Of a stretch of DNA of 64,000 bases, positions 30,134 to 43,324 are shown piece after piece. The stretch lies in contig CM022667.1 of NCBI GenBank assembly GCA_012295275.1, positions 2,484,501-2,548,500 on the forward strand. The letters are read 5' to 3'. The notes beneath the pieces are model-generated. The model was not told where the DNA came from. It made no database searches and saw nothing but the letters and a program-made list of their open reading frames with translations. Positions within the stretch are counted from its first letter, which is position 1; each line of letters starts with the position of its first letter. A program made the translations under genes and the position numbers. The stretch is from Chrysomallon squamiferum (taxonomy: Eukaryota > Mollusca > Gastropoda > Neomphalida > Peltospiridae).

Positions 30134-33100
30134 TTAACAGAAAATTTTGCCAGGATTGAGGATATTTTTCGGGTCTAAGGTTTTCTTCAGCTGTTTGAGA
30201 ACTGCCATACCTGCTGGACCAAACTCTTTTTCCAGAAGTTCTCGTTTTCCAATTCCAATCCCATGCTCCCCTGAACATGTACCATCCATTGATTGGCCAA
30301 GTCTGTAAACAAAAGTAATTAAATAATGTAATATATGTATATACATAATGTCAGAAATTACACAAGTAAAAATAATAAAATAAAATTATATGTTTCAGAA
30401 GATTTTAACCATCAAGGGTATTTTCCAAATTAAAAAAAATATATACAAGCTTTTTCTTTACTGTTTGTGGTCCTTTTCTTTGAAACTGACTTCACTTTCA
30501 TATCCTTATCAAACAATCCAAGAATGCCTGCAAAATTGATGAAACCACAGACTGATAACTAGGATTAAAAAATATCCTGTTATGGAGTCCATTTTTTTTA
30601 ATTTTTTTTTTTTTTTTTTTATCTTCATGGATACTCACAAAGCTATGATTTCAGCTGTTTTCACAACCATGTCTTCTTGTTCTTTATTATTTTCCTCCAT
30701 TATCATAAGAGCATGGAAATTTCCATCACCAACATGACCAAGAAGAAAGGCTGAAAGATTTAAAAAAAACAAAAAAACAAGAAGTAGTGCATACTTACAA
30801 AGCCATTTTCATAGCAATGTCTTTACTTTTCTCAAGTTGTTCAGTATTTCCCTCTCCAACAGGAAAGAACACGTGAAAATTCCCATCTCCAACATGTCCC
30901 ACAATTGGCCCTAAATTTCAACAGAATTTAAACTGACGTAAACAGACAAGATTAAATAATTAAAGATAGAAGTATAATAATGATTACACAAGCAATATTA
31001 CCAGAAACACTTTAAATGGTAATGAAAGTAGAGGCCAAAAAGTTTTTTTTATAAACACTTGTATTTCAGCATTCATATGTATTATAGATTTAATTATCTA
31101 AATTCATCTATTTACATGATGTTAATTTCATTTATTGAAAATGTAATTTCGTTTACACTTTATTTAGTTGAATATAATCATCTTAATAAAATTTATATTA
31201 TTATGCCTGTTTGCATCAGAATTCTGAAACATATGTTAAGTAAATATAAATGGATAAACACATACAACATCCCATGTAAAGAGATAAACAGATATAAATA
31301 AATAAAATAATTTTTAAACACATTTTCATGACATACCAATTACTCCAGCCTCTTTGATGAGCTGTTTTGTTTTGGTGATCATTTCTGGAAGTTTGGAGAT
31401 TGGAACACAAACATCAGTGGAGTATGGCTGGAAAATATAAATAAATAAATTGTTTGAAAAAAGCTTTCAGCATTGAAGTCTTATTATTTCTTTTAATTAT
31501 AGTATTGTTCATGTGAAAGTATTATGGCCTACACTAAATCAAAACAATTATTATTTTTACATTCTTGTGCTTCTAATGAATCATTCTGAGTAGTTTTTAC
31601 TTTGCCTTCTTTGGGAAGGCACATTTTTGAGATGACTTATTGCTAATCAACAATCAAAATAGCTGACAGAGCATCAGCAACTAGTTCTCTTTTTAATTTT
31701 GTTATTTTAAAGGAATAAATAAATAATTATTAAATACACAAGTAATAGTTTTTGCAGATTATAATTTTAAAAATATGCACTTGTGGATTTTAATATTAAT
31801 AAAGACAGGTGATGAATGACTATTAGTACATGTCGAGGTGTTAAACATCAATTATATTTTTTTGTTAATTGATTTATGAGGAGAAATAATGATCAATTCT
31901 AATAACAAATTTTTAAAAGAAATGTTTATATGACCTTTGATCCTGGCTGCAAGGCCATGCAAGCATAAATAATTTCATGTCGAGCTTTCCAAAGTTTTCT
32001 TCTTGCCTCATCTTCACGAGCCCAAACAAAATCAGAACCTCCATTACTCTTACACAGATCCTCTGTAATTACATTTATAATTTTGTTATCAATATTTTAT
32101 TATTCGTTGTTATTTATTCGTTTTTTTATTATTTTATTTTATTTTATTTATTAATTATTATTTCTTTTTCAGCAAACTACAATTTTGTATGTTGATAACC
32201 AAAATTATTTTAACAGTTATTAAATAGCCTAGTTATTAAATTGCATAATAAAGTTTCTTTTAGTAACTACTAACAGTGCCCAAAAGATTTAAGTAAGTGT
32301 TAAAAAGAAAACAGAAATGACGTCTGATATCTCAAAATAATTTAAATTATAAGAACAATAAAATAAAATGAAAGAAAAGAAAAAATTACAATAAACAAAA
32401 AAAATAACCTACAAGAAGACAATAAATGAAATGTTAGATACATTTAGAAAATATTGAAATCAACATTAATCTTTACTGTTTTTAAATACATAATAACATT
32501 TATTAACTTTGCCAGGGTATTATAGGCATGAGTTTGAGTTATAAGCATTCAACTGATTTTTTTTACTCAAGACCTGTTCAGTATGCTTTAACACTGGGAA
32601 GTATTGGTCTACTTCTTTAACAAAACAACAACAACAATGTAAACAATAACTGAAACATTTTTGAAAAGCAAAACCACAAACTAGACACAAGTGGAAAACT
32701 TGTAATAATATATAAACACTTACATTAAAAAAGAAACCAAACTGTAAAAATTTTAAAGTATAATTAAATAAAGCAATATAACCTTTTTAAGAATTATGTA
32801 TAATAAAATAAATAAAAAATATTGATGTATAGACAGCAGTATCCTGGATATATGCTTTTTATTTTTTATTTATTGTTTTATTTTTAATGTATGAAATGAT
32901 CTGAAAAAAAGAAAAATGGAAAATATCTATATCCTTTTATCTTCATGATCTTGCTATTTTATTATCATACTTTAACGTTAGAACAAATTGTCTAGTGAGG
33001 ACTAACAAACGGAATCATATTTAATCCTTTTGTGTAACATCATCATGTCATTCAGTTTTATTAAATAATATTGTCTTACCAACTAGTTCCACCTGAGCAT

Positions 33101-34087
33101 CTAGTCCACTAGCTGCACCATTAAATTCAAGAAACAAAGATGGAGCAACTTTCATGTTGAAATGACTGTACTTGTTAAAGGCATCCACAGAAACTTCATC
33201 AAGAAATTCTACAATACAAATATGAAAAATATTTGTTTTTGAAACATCAATGAATGAATATTTATTTAATGATAAGTAAATATATTTTTAATGCATCAGT
33301 AACAGGATTTTATCATTTTATTGATTAAAAAAATCCTACTGCAACTTTTCCACAGAAAAATTCATCAAGAAATTCTAAAATCTAAAAAAGAAAGAAAATA
33401 ATTATTTCTGTTCTTATTACTAGTTGTAATGTATCAATAATAATAATAATTTTTTGGGGTCAAGATGAAAAGTTGCTTTATTTCCATTTTCAAAGTTTAG
33501 TTGTTTTATTATAATGTAAATAATTTATATCAAATTTCTGTTGGAGAAAAGTTAAAGCATATTTATAGTGGGCTGACATCATTTATTTTGTCAGAGAACT
33601 TGAAGTGTATTAATTAATTTGCACTGAAAGATCTTTTACATTCATTCCTCTTTAAACAGCAACAGGCATACCTTGACAGCCTGTGCTATTTAAAACACAG
33701 AGCTCTGTCTGGAATGAGAAATAACTGCACAGAATAATAGCTAGAGGATCTGATCCTGTGGCCTATCACACTGTTTTACCACTAAGCTACAATCTTTACG
33801 TGTGACAAAACAACTGAACTATAACAGAATAAGGCAAAGAGTAAATTTGGGATGTGTGAGTTTCCACTTACGTATTATAAAATACATCTTGTTTATTTAC
33901 CTATTTTGGCAATAGGTACTCCACACTGCAGAACATTTACTGTGGTGTCGATGGCTCCCTGAATAGACTCAAAATGCACCACAGCTGCCACTGTCTGGAA
34001 CAGATTATTCAAATAACATTCTTAATATATACACTGATTCCTTTTCGTTTTCTTTTTTTCTGGTGTTTACAAGTTATAAATCAGAAT

Positions 34088-34124
<37 letters not shown>

Positions 34125-36313
34125 TGGCTGTTTATCTATCTATATATATATCAATTACATATTAATTAAAAAATACATGTTGATTATATAATAATCATAT
34201 TAATATATAATTATGTAAAATGCAGTGTTACTTCATTATATATCTGTATGTGCAAGAAGGAACTCAGAAAATTATTATATACTGTCAGAATACTGTCCAG
34301 AAAAAAAAAAACTTACTGCTTCAGGAATTCCATAAAGTCGAAGGGTTGCCTTGGTGATAATACCCAGAGTTCCCTCTGAACCTACAAACAGGTTTGTAAG
34401 GTTATAGCCTGCAGATGTCTTTCTGCAAAAAATAAAAATAATAATAATTATTATTTCATATTTTTTGTTAAAAAAAATTGTCATTATAAATGTTTTCAAT
34501 AAATTAATAAATTTACATTAAAATTAACAAGCAAAATATGTATAAAATTAAATTTACTGTTTAAAAAATTATGCAGGCAGTTCATTAATATTCATGTTGT
34601 TGTTAACTTTCATTTATTCAGTTCACAGAAATACAATATGATGTACAAGCAGTGAGACAACAATTCATGGTTATACTGTCCATGATAATTAAAACTCTTT
34701 TTTTAGCAAAATAATACATACACAGAATACACTTGTACTACATCATTTTGTATATTAGTCCAAAATAAATAAAGCTATTAGCCATTTTTCAATACTCTTC
34801 AAATAATTAAGGTATTATCAGTTAGGTTTTTAATTAAGCTTTCCTTACAGACACAGGCACACATCTATTTAAACACACACACACATAGACCTGCACAGAC
34901 ACATGCACAGACACACACACACACACACACACACATTCAGACTCATTTACAAAAAAGACATGTAAAATTAATATTATCAGTAAAAATTCTAAGAAATATT
35001 TAATATTAACTTTGTCCGTCTGCCTTTTCCCGCCGTGTGAATCACTGAGCCATCTGCTAAGACCACCTCCATGTTTAGAACGTTCTCCCTCATTGTTCCG
35101 TATTTAACAGCATTTGTTCCAGATGCACTGGTCGCACACATCCCACACAGAGTAGCATCTGCTCCAGGATCTGAAGATAAAAATTAGAAAGTGTAAAAAA
35201 AGTAGGATAAACAGGAAAACTTCTGAAGTCTAAAAGAAATTATTTTTTCTTTCTTTCTTAATGCATAGCTCAGAACAATGATCTTAAGATTTAAAATGTT
35301 AGTGATAGTAAAATTTGAGAATAAAAAATGTGGCTCACACTTTGAATACTATTTTTAATAATTACCTATTTATATTCATACTTGAAAAATATAAATCAGG
35401 TATCATGAAATATGAAAACACAAGTAATGGGGTGCATATACTGGAATATGAAGCAAGTGAGTTCCTGAAATCAAAGCAGTCAGATAGGCACATTACTCTT
35501 GACACAAAGCATGTCCTCATAATAATGGAAAATAAGTTCTAAGTTTAAAACAGACACTTGCTGGTGTATAATAAAACATCAGATTAATAGTAGTAGTTGT
35601 ATTAGTGGTAACAGCTGTCTAATTAGTATTAGTTGTGGCAGAAGTGGTAGCAATGGTAGTAGTAGTGGTAGTAGTAGCAGTAGCATCAGTGGTGGTGGTA
35701 GTGGTGGTGGTATTAGTAGCAACAGAGTAGTAACAATTAGGTTGGAGTATTAGTAGAAACAGAAACTGTACTTGTAGTTGTTGCTGTTTTTAATTCAGTG
35801 CATCTGTATACACACCAACAGGAAACCAGAGTCCAGTGTCTCTGAGGTACTTGTTCAGCGTCTCTCTAGAAACACCAGCTTCAACCTCAGCATCAAAATC
35901 TTCTTCGTGAACAGCAACAATGTTGGTCATCTTTGTCAGATCTAGGCTAACACCACCCTAAATAAATAATATAAAAATCAAAATGGTTCTGTTACCCACT
36001 AATATTTAAAAAATATATATATATATATTAAAAAAAAAAAGATAAAATTAAAGAAATATATATATATTACTATTATTACTTGTATATATATATAATCTAG
36101 ACAAATAAAAAAATCCAGGACAAGTATATATATATATTATATATATACAAGTAATAAGTTCATTTTCAAAGATGAAAAAAAAAAGGAAAAAACAAAATAA
36201 TAAAGAGAAAAAGTATTATCTAAACAACTTGTAAAACAAACATTAATGATACAGTTGCATTGTAGTGCAAACCAAATAATTGTATTAATTTTTCTAAACA
36301 CACTATCATATAA

Positions 36314-36362
<49 letters not shown>

Positions 36363-37713
36363 ATTAGATGAGACATGTGAAATTGGCCAAAACCTGATCT
36401 ACCATTCATCAATATTACTCAATGTGCCCATTTCAGCATTTCCCATTCTAGCCAATGCCCCAAATCTCAATAATTAGTTAATCCATTACATGTACTTACA
36501 GTGAGTGCTGGAATTCCCCCTTCAAGTCCTGTTCCCAGACCAAATGGAATAAGAGGAACTTCATTGTCATTACACAACTTGGCTACCTGACTCACTTGTT
36601 CTGTACTTTCAGCAAACACAACAACATCAGGGGGACAGCATCTTTAAGGAAGAGAAACAAATAGGTCACTGGGTCTGACATTATTGAAAGAATTATGTTG
36701 TGATGTTACAATTTCCTTTACCTTAATAATAATAAATGTTCTTTAATACCCTCTTAATTTTAATTTTCAAACAAGTAACCCATATGAAGTTTAAAAATAA
36801 TAATAATAATAAAAGCTAATTATTTAAAAGCTAATTATCTGTTTGAAAAAAGGAGAGAAAAAAACAAAAACAAAATCTGACAACACCTCTGTAACAAAGG
36901 TATGCAGCCAACTAACCAAAGTGATTATTAAACAAAATATTTTCAACCCACTTGTGGTATGATTCATCATGACCATGCTGTTCTCGGATGGCTTCAGATG
37001 TTGAAACATTATTCTCACCTGCAATCCCCCTCAGAGCCTTGACAAAACTGTCAGTAACTTTGGTCTGGAAAAGTAAATGATAAAAACTTCAAAATCAAAA
37101 TTTCTTCCATGTGTAATCATTTCAGCAATTGTTTGTCAGTTGTTTTTTCTGCAAGTATGAAACCAAGACTCCAATATAAAAAGTTCTATAATATCTGTTT
37201 AATAATATGATAATACTGCTGGTCTTCAACTGGTCCTCAACATTACAGATTTTAAATTGAGCTTATTGCAAAATGTAGATGACAGCCACATTGAAATGTG
37301 AGAAGAACACCTTCAGATTACATATTAGATTACATATTAGATGCATATATATGTGCATATATATATATATATCCACACATTTAAATCCTGACGTTATTAA
37401 ACAATAAATATAAAATAAATAAATAAATGTTTCGACTGCAACAAATATACATTTTGTTATTATGTAACATTTGAGCTGCTGCAAAGTTTAAAACAAAGTC
37501 AAAGAATGGAAGTTTGACCAGCCGTAGAAGCAAAATAGGAGGTGAGCTACTGGGGGTGCTTTACGGTTTGGACATTATTACTGTCAATTCAGCACTCTCC
37601 ATGGTTGTACAATAACGATCTGCTGTTACCTGTGAATGAGCATATCTGCTGACTTGAAGAGCACGTATGACACTACATGCTTGTCGGCCAACAACAACAG
37701 AACGATACCACAT
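30134..37713 (-). CDS. LDHD: D-lactate dehydrogenase, mitochondrial (LDHD), 12 coding exons per transcript
   Basis: FAD-dependent oxidation of D-lactate (and related D-2-hydroxyacids) to the 2-oxoacid, in mitochondria. Exons: 37630-37713, 36952-37064, 36500-36641, 35816-35957, 35011-35170, 34317-34422, 33901-33994, 33080-33208, 31935-32062, 31337-31427, then 30799-30910 or 30639-30750, then 30134-30302 (stop). Phases agree throughout, giving 489 residues, close to human LDHD (about 500). Residues 1-28 are Arg-rich with no acidic residue, like a transit peptide. The FAD-binding (PCMH) part has [11 protein letters not shown] (98-108), [13 protein letters not shown] and [12 protein letters not shown]. 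The C-terminal oxidase part has [21 protein letters not shown] (402-409), GEHGIG and the terminal NPGK. An AG at 37738 suggests an intron in the 5' UTR. D2HGDH is a related alternative, but the sequence follows LDHD along its whole length. Confidence 0.93.
30639..30750 (-). other. LDHD: Alternative LDHD exon 11 (distal version)
   Basis: 112 nt, bounded by a CAG acceptor and a GTGAGT donor, phase 1 in and phase 2 out. It encodes [20 protein letters not shown] and continues to TAEIIAL. It can replace the neighbouring 112-nt exon at 30799-30910 without changing frame. The catalytic-site motif HVGDGNFH is kept, while the residues on either side differ strongly. Confidence 0.8.
30799..30910 (-). 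other. LDHD: Alternative LDHD exon 11 (proximal version)
   Basis: 112 nt, bounded by an AAATTTAG acceptor and a GTAAGT donor, with the same phases as the distal version. It encodes [20 protein letters not shown] and continues to DIAMKMAL. The [13 protein letters not shown] start is closer to the usual LDHD sequence, so this may be the ancestral form. Only 48 bp separate the two versions. Confidence 0.8.
33640..33795 (-). mobile_element. Possible tRNA-derived SINE remnant in an LDHD intron
   Basis: On the minus strand, TAGCTTAGTGG (33779-33789) resembles a tRNA A box and GGATCAGATCC (33746-33756) resembles a B box at a suitable distance, followed by about 100 bp of non-repetitive body. No poly(A) or simple-repeat tail or target duplication was identified. 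The tRNA-like head is seen; SINE origin is inferred. Confidence 0.35.
34096..34122. repeat. (GT)n microsatellite in an LDHD intron
   Basis: About 13 GT units. Other short tracts in LDHD introns are (TA)n at 36316-36357 and (CA)n at about 34912-34935. Confidence 0.93.
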
Positions 37714-38089
37714 GACTTCACCTCAAAGAAAACCTTTCTGGAAATGAAATAACAAAATTAGCAATCGGACACGATCGTCACTTTTCGTACAAATTCGATT
37801 GATATTCGTGTCCAATACGGGCAGGTTATAGGAGACAGTGACATACATTACAAACTGCAATGAGAAACATCTAATATGTAATTTATTTAATTTTATGTTA
37901 TATCTAAAACATGCAATTTCAAAAATTATAAGTTTTTATTTGAATCAATTGCTTTTAAAATCCTTCTTCTATTAGTATTTAAAACAGAGTTAATTTTGAT
38001 CCTTACTATCTGAGTATCTCAGTATCTGAGTTTCTCAAACTATTCCTATTTTCTCTAGTGCATAAACTATAAATATGTATAAAAAACAC

Positions 38090-38128
<39 letters not shown>

Positions 38129-38476
38129 TATAGCAACAATAACAACAACAACAATAATAATAATAAATAAATAAAATAAATTAGAAAATAAGCTAAATCT
38201 TTATCGAATCGGAAAAATTATAATTTATATAAAAATTTGTTAATTTTTTGGATATATATACTTTATATAAATGTCTGCTTTTCAATTATTAATTAAAATT
38301 TATTTTGTCAGTTCCAAGATAATAATAATTATAAGCGTTCATTTTTATTGATAGATAGCGGCATTTTCCGGTTAACCGGTTTATTAACTAACTGGTACTA
38401 GGACTTGTATTTGTAATTGTTAATGCGCATCATTGGAAAGAATTAGTTAGTCCTTTTTAGGACAGACTCCATTATG
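37714..38476. promoter_or_regulatory. Divergent LDHD/RPL14 promoter region
   Basis: The LDHD start codon (37713, -) and the RPL14 start codon (38474, +) are 760 bp apart and head to head. Just before the RPL14 ATG, the pyrimidine run in GTCCTTTTTAGGACAGACTCC (about 38449-38470) is a candidate TOP motif and cap site, typical of ribosomal protein genes. For LDHD, an acceptor at 37738-37739 implies a non-coding first exon further upstream that I could not place. A (CA)n tract at 38092-38123 lies inside. Confidence 0.5.
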
Positions 38477-41400
38477 GTGAGGCCATGTGGTAACTTTTCT
38501 CAAACGAATATGATATTGTTGAATTAGTTTGGACGAATTATAATGATAATGAATAAAATTACAATATCTGAAACTGTCACTGTTATAATATTTATTTAAG
38601 AAAATAATAATTTCTCAAAACTAGCTGTTATAAAGTAGTTTTAAGAATATTTGTATTCACACGCCACCCACAGTCAAGCAGCAATGTTACCTTCCAGCAA
38701 TCGAACCATCCGTTTGTAAAATTACTTACCCGTACAGAAATATACAAATAAAGTGCATTAATGCGTTTAATTTAATTGTGTGATACAGCAAAATATGTAA
38801 ATTATATATTGATTATGAATATAAAAATTGACCAGATATGATAATAAAACTGCATTCTTTTGAATCTCAAGATGCAGTTCTGAATTGTGTGACTATGCAT
38901 TTTATCTTTTATACAACAGTTAAAACCCTAATTTAGTAATAAGCTTTCTAGCCAAATATTTTTTCCAAGTTAGTAATATATGCTTAGAAGACAGTGAAGG
39001 TTTAATAATCTAATAGTATTACTAGTTTAGTAGTTATTTTGGACTCGGGGACTGAGGGAGATCTCTGATAAACAGGTCTTACAAATTTAGTAATTACTTA
39101 CAGAAATACAGTTAAAACTGCATCATAATTACTGGTGTAAACTGTATAATTAAAAACATGTAACCTTTCCAAAGCAGTATGATGGTTGTACACTTTTAAA
39201 TTCATTTTTTTCATATAAAAGGAAGGAAAATTAGAAATATTGTGTTTGTGTTTTCCTGTTTTATTTATATATAGATAGATTATTTTGTCATCTCTGTAAT
39301 TAAGGGTTAATTGACATTATTTCTAAATTTTGAGAACTTCTACTAATCTCCTTGTTTAAATTTAAGTAAATTCTTTTTTTATTTTCAGGTTTTTGAAAGG
39401 CAGGTGGAGATAGGCCGTGTGGCCTATATAGCTCATGGACCAGACAAGGGAAAATTGTGTGCTATAGTTAATGTCATTGACCAGAATAGAGTAAGTATTG
39501 TTTGTAATTAACCAATTTAACTTTTCAAAGAAGCTCATTCTTTTGTAGGGATATATTATTAAATTAATGACAATATATAATTAATTATTTTAATCATACA
39601 GGTCTTAAATCAGTACGTGTGGCCATATTAATGATGAACCTTTTATTTGATAGGAATTGCCGTCAGAAAAATATTGTTGATAGTTTCAAATCTGAAATAT
39701 GGTCAATATTTATGTGTGAAGAATTATTGTTTGTATGGTGTCAGAACCAGTAACAAAAATGTAGAACACTGGATGTGAATTTAAACAGAAAACCTCAGTT
39801 AATACATTTTTTTTGTTTGTTTTAACCCATTGGCATTTACTTCATTCCTAATATGTTTACACATACAAAGATACAGCTAAACATGTTTAAAGTAATAAAT
39901 ATTTGGTACATTTTTGAGTTGAAAGTTAATTTTCACAGAACCAAATTAAAGTTTAAAACCACTGCTTGTTACATAATTGTTGTGCTTCAAGATTTTAGTT
40001 ATAATTTTAGAAATTGATAATAGCGTTCTTTAAACTCTTTAAAGCACACTTTGAAATGACTGTTAAATGTATTTTAGTGTGTGCATTTAGTATAAATACC
40101 CTGCAAATATGTGCACAATACATTCGTGCATACATGCCACACTACACACACTGAATATATTGGTAGTATAATGTTTCAAGGACATTGAACTTTTTCATCT
40201 TCCAATTATCAGTGTTTTTAAATTGTTAGATGTAGTGTGGATACATTTTTTACAGATTATTTTTGGATCTTTTTTTTATTAGTTACAAAAAAGGTGTAAA
40301 GTACTTTCTGATAATTGTTTGGCCATGTTAATGATGAACCTTCATTTGATAGGAATTGCCGTCATAAAATTGTTGCTGATATTTGTGATCTGAAATGTGG
40401 CCATTACACAATGGAAATGTTGTTCCATTTGTCAGCATACAAACCTTTGTATCAAATAAAAAAATGTAAATTTATTATACAAGTAATAATAAACTGATAA
40501 AACAATCATTACATAAATTAAATAAAGAAATATCAAACTATAGAATAAGTAATATTAAATTCATGCTGACAATTATTAAATGTAGAATGTCACTTTCTCT
40601 TCAGTGACACAATTTTTATTACATACAAATAGATATAGTGGTAATTCCCAGACAAACAAAAGTTGTTTTAAACATTAATATTTTCATCATCAGTAAAATG
40701 TTCCTGAAAAGAACAACTGTTTTTTATATTTACTTCAGAGGTCTGTTACATTACAATCAAATATTAATTTTTAGAACCAAAAATAATATGGTTGAAATGT
40801 AAAAAGAACATGTAAGAACTTTTTTTTATATACCATCAAATGTTTTTGTAGATATTATTTATTCTGTCTACATTATACTTTAACATAGTAATATGTTTTT
40901 GAGAAGATATATCGGTATATTAATACTGAATGTACATTCTTTGTTTTATTTCCATTATTATTAGATACACATATTATAATTTATATACTATAAAATGTCA
41001 TTATTTGGTCATGTCAATGATGAACCTACTTCATGATAGGAATTGCCGTCTGAATTTTAAGAGATGACATGTTTCATCTGAGATTTGACCAGTATAAAAA
41101 TAAGAAAAGATATTAAGAAAATATTTTGTGTATATTAAATAATACGTGTGTTGGGAACATAAATAATAGATGAGAATAGACAAACAAAATGTTCAAAGAT
41201 TTGCACAATTTTAAGAATTTATCATCTTTTCAGATATTTCAGTTTTTAATTTTTATTTCAAATTTACTCCTTCGGTCAATTTAAAAAAAATCTGATTTGC
41301 ACAGAATGTGTGCAAATATGTATGAGGATTTAGAAGTTCAGTAAATTTATTTCTTCCATATTAACAGTATCAGTTACTGGCCTTGTTTATTTTGAATATA

Positions 41401-43293
41401 TAAATTATCATTACTTGTAATACAGTTTGTATTTCATGCATGTAACACTGGTCATATTCATGATGAACCCTTCATGATAGGAATTGCCGTCAGACAAATT
41501 CTGTTGAAATTTTTAAATCTCTGAAATATGGCTAGTATGCTTATCTGTTCAGTGTTTTATGTTTTCATTTTTTTTATTCATACAGCTTTAAACTTCAGAT
41601 TTTATATGCATAATATAGTTCCTAATCTATGTGGATAAAGGTCTAATGTAATTCAAACTGCAAAATTATCCAGGACGAAAGAAATTTTTTTAAAAGGAGA
41701 CTTACTGGGATTATCATAACAAAATACATCTTGCAGGTATTTTATAAATAATAACTTAGTCTTATTAACAGAGCCATGAAAATATTTCACAATACTTTTG
41801 CAGGCCCTCGTTGATGGACCATGCACAAATGTACATCGTAAAGACATAAATTTCAAAGCTCTGCACCTGACACAATTCACAATGAAGTTTGGTCCTGGTG
41901 CAAGGACAAGGACAGTGAAGAAATCTTGGGACAAAAATCAGATCAGTGAGAAATGGTCCCAGACAACATGGGCAAAGAGATTAGAAAACAAAATTAAGGT
42001 TAGAATCCTTGAATTGCTTAGTATTTAATAATAATTATAAATTGACTATTTAGTGGTGAATTTAAACAATCGAAATATAAATAAAGAAAACGTAACTAGT
42101 GGATATAAAGTTATTTCTTAAATAATAATGAACACAGGAAATGCCCAGACCATGTGGGTAAGTTGACTGTAAAACAAATCTAAGATTAGAATGCCTCAAA
42201 TTGCTTAGGATTTTAATTAATAATAATAAGAAATTGAATCCTAAACAGTAAAAATAGAATTATAAGAAAACTATTTAAAAAAGTGGAAGTTATTTCACAA
42301 GTTAATAACGAGACTATAATTATGTGCAAGAAAGTTAGAAAACAAAGGTGGAATATGAGTTTACATGGATGGTATTTTAGTTTTAAAACAAGTATTTGTA
42401 TCATATAAGGTTGAATGAAAGCTGATCAAAATATAATTACATTTTAAACATTTTATTCTAAGGTTGCTTCATAATATAATGAAATACAGATTTCAGATTG
42501 AGTTAAAGTTCAAATAATCCATTGAAACAGAAATTTGCAACTGAATCATTGCATTTTAAATAACTGAATCTGAGAATTTTACTTTATTTCAAATTGTGAA
42601 TCAGGGGCTATTAATTTTTTTCAGAAAGCAGCTATGACAGATTTTGATCGTTTTAAGCTGATGAAAGCAAAACAAGCTGTAAGTATTTTACACCGCACAC
42701 AGATTGACTGTTAAATAATAGTCTTTCCCACCAGCTGTGTGGGCTTTCCAGAAAAGGACAGTGAATAGAAAAGATGTTTAGTAGATGAGAGTAAAGTGTG
42801 AATTGTCATAACTGCAGCTAACATTTTGTATCCTATTGATGCAAATTGCTATACAATTTCCAAGATTGCTACACCATTTTAAAAGCATATCACACAATTT
42901 TCTGTCCATAATATTTATAAAATGTTAGCTAATCAAACTGCTGAAAATGAAATGTCTTTTTTCTTGAAGCCAAACTTATAATTTTAATTTTGAAATGAAA
43001 TACTTTCAGAAGTGTTAATTTACTGACTTTTCGTGAAAATGAAAAATTCATGTTTTAAAAATAGTTCAAAAATGATAGCAATTGCTTCACTAAGGTAATT
43101 AAAGATGGAGGATAGTTATGGTTGTTAAATAACAAAAATTTGAATAATTTTAAATTTGGATTAAAGTTTTATACTCTGGCCATGTTAATGATGAACCTTC
43201 ATTTGATAGGAATTGCCGTCATACAAATTATGATGACAGTTATGATCTGAAATTATGGCCATGGAAAATAATATGGAATAAGGTGTAATATTT

Positions 43294-43324
<31 letters not shown>

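Noticed and set aside
36073-36153. TA-rich inverted repeat in an LDHD intron (TTACTTGTATATATATA with its complement)
   Set aside because: Almost entirely (TA)n, so pairing is expected by composition.
30134-37713. D-2-hydroxyglutarate dehydrogenase as identity
   Set aside because: Motif order and the full-length alignment recalled from memory follow LDHD.
38477-39388. Search for a snoRNA in RPL14 intron 1
   Set aside because: GGCCATGTGG at the intron start recalls the snoRNA stem, but no C box with a paired D box and stem follows.
40315-40497. 60-residue open frame
   Set aside because: It overlaps snoRNA copy 2 within RPL14 intron 2; the conserved features are RNA boxes and stems, not codons.
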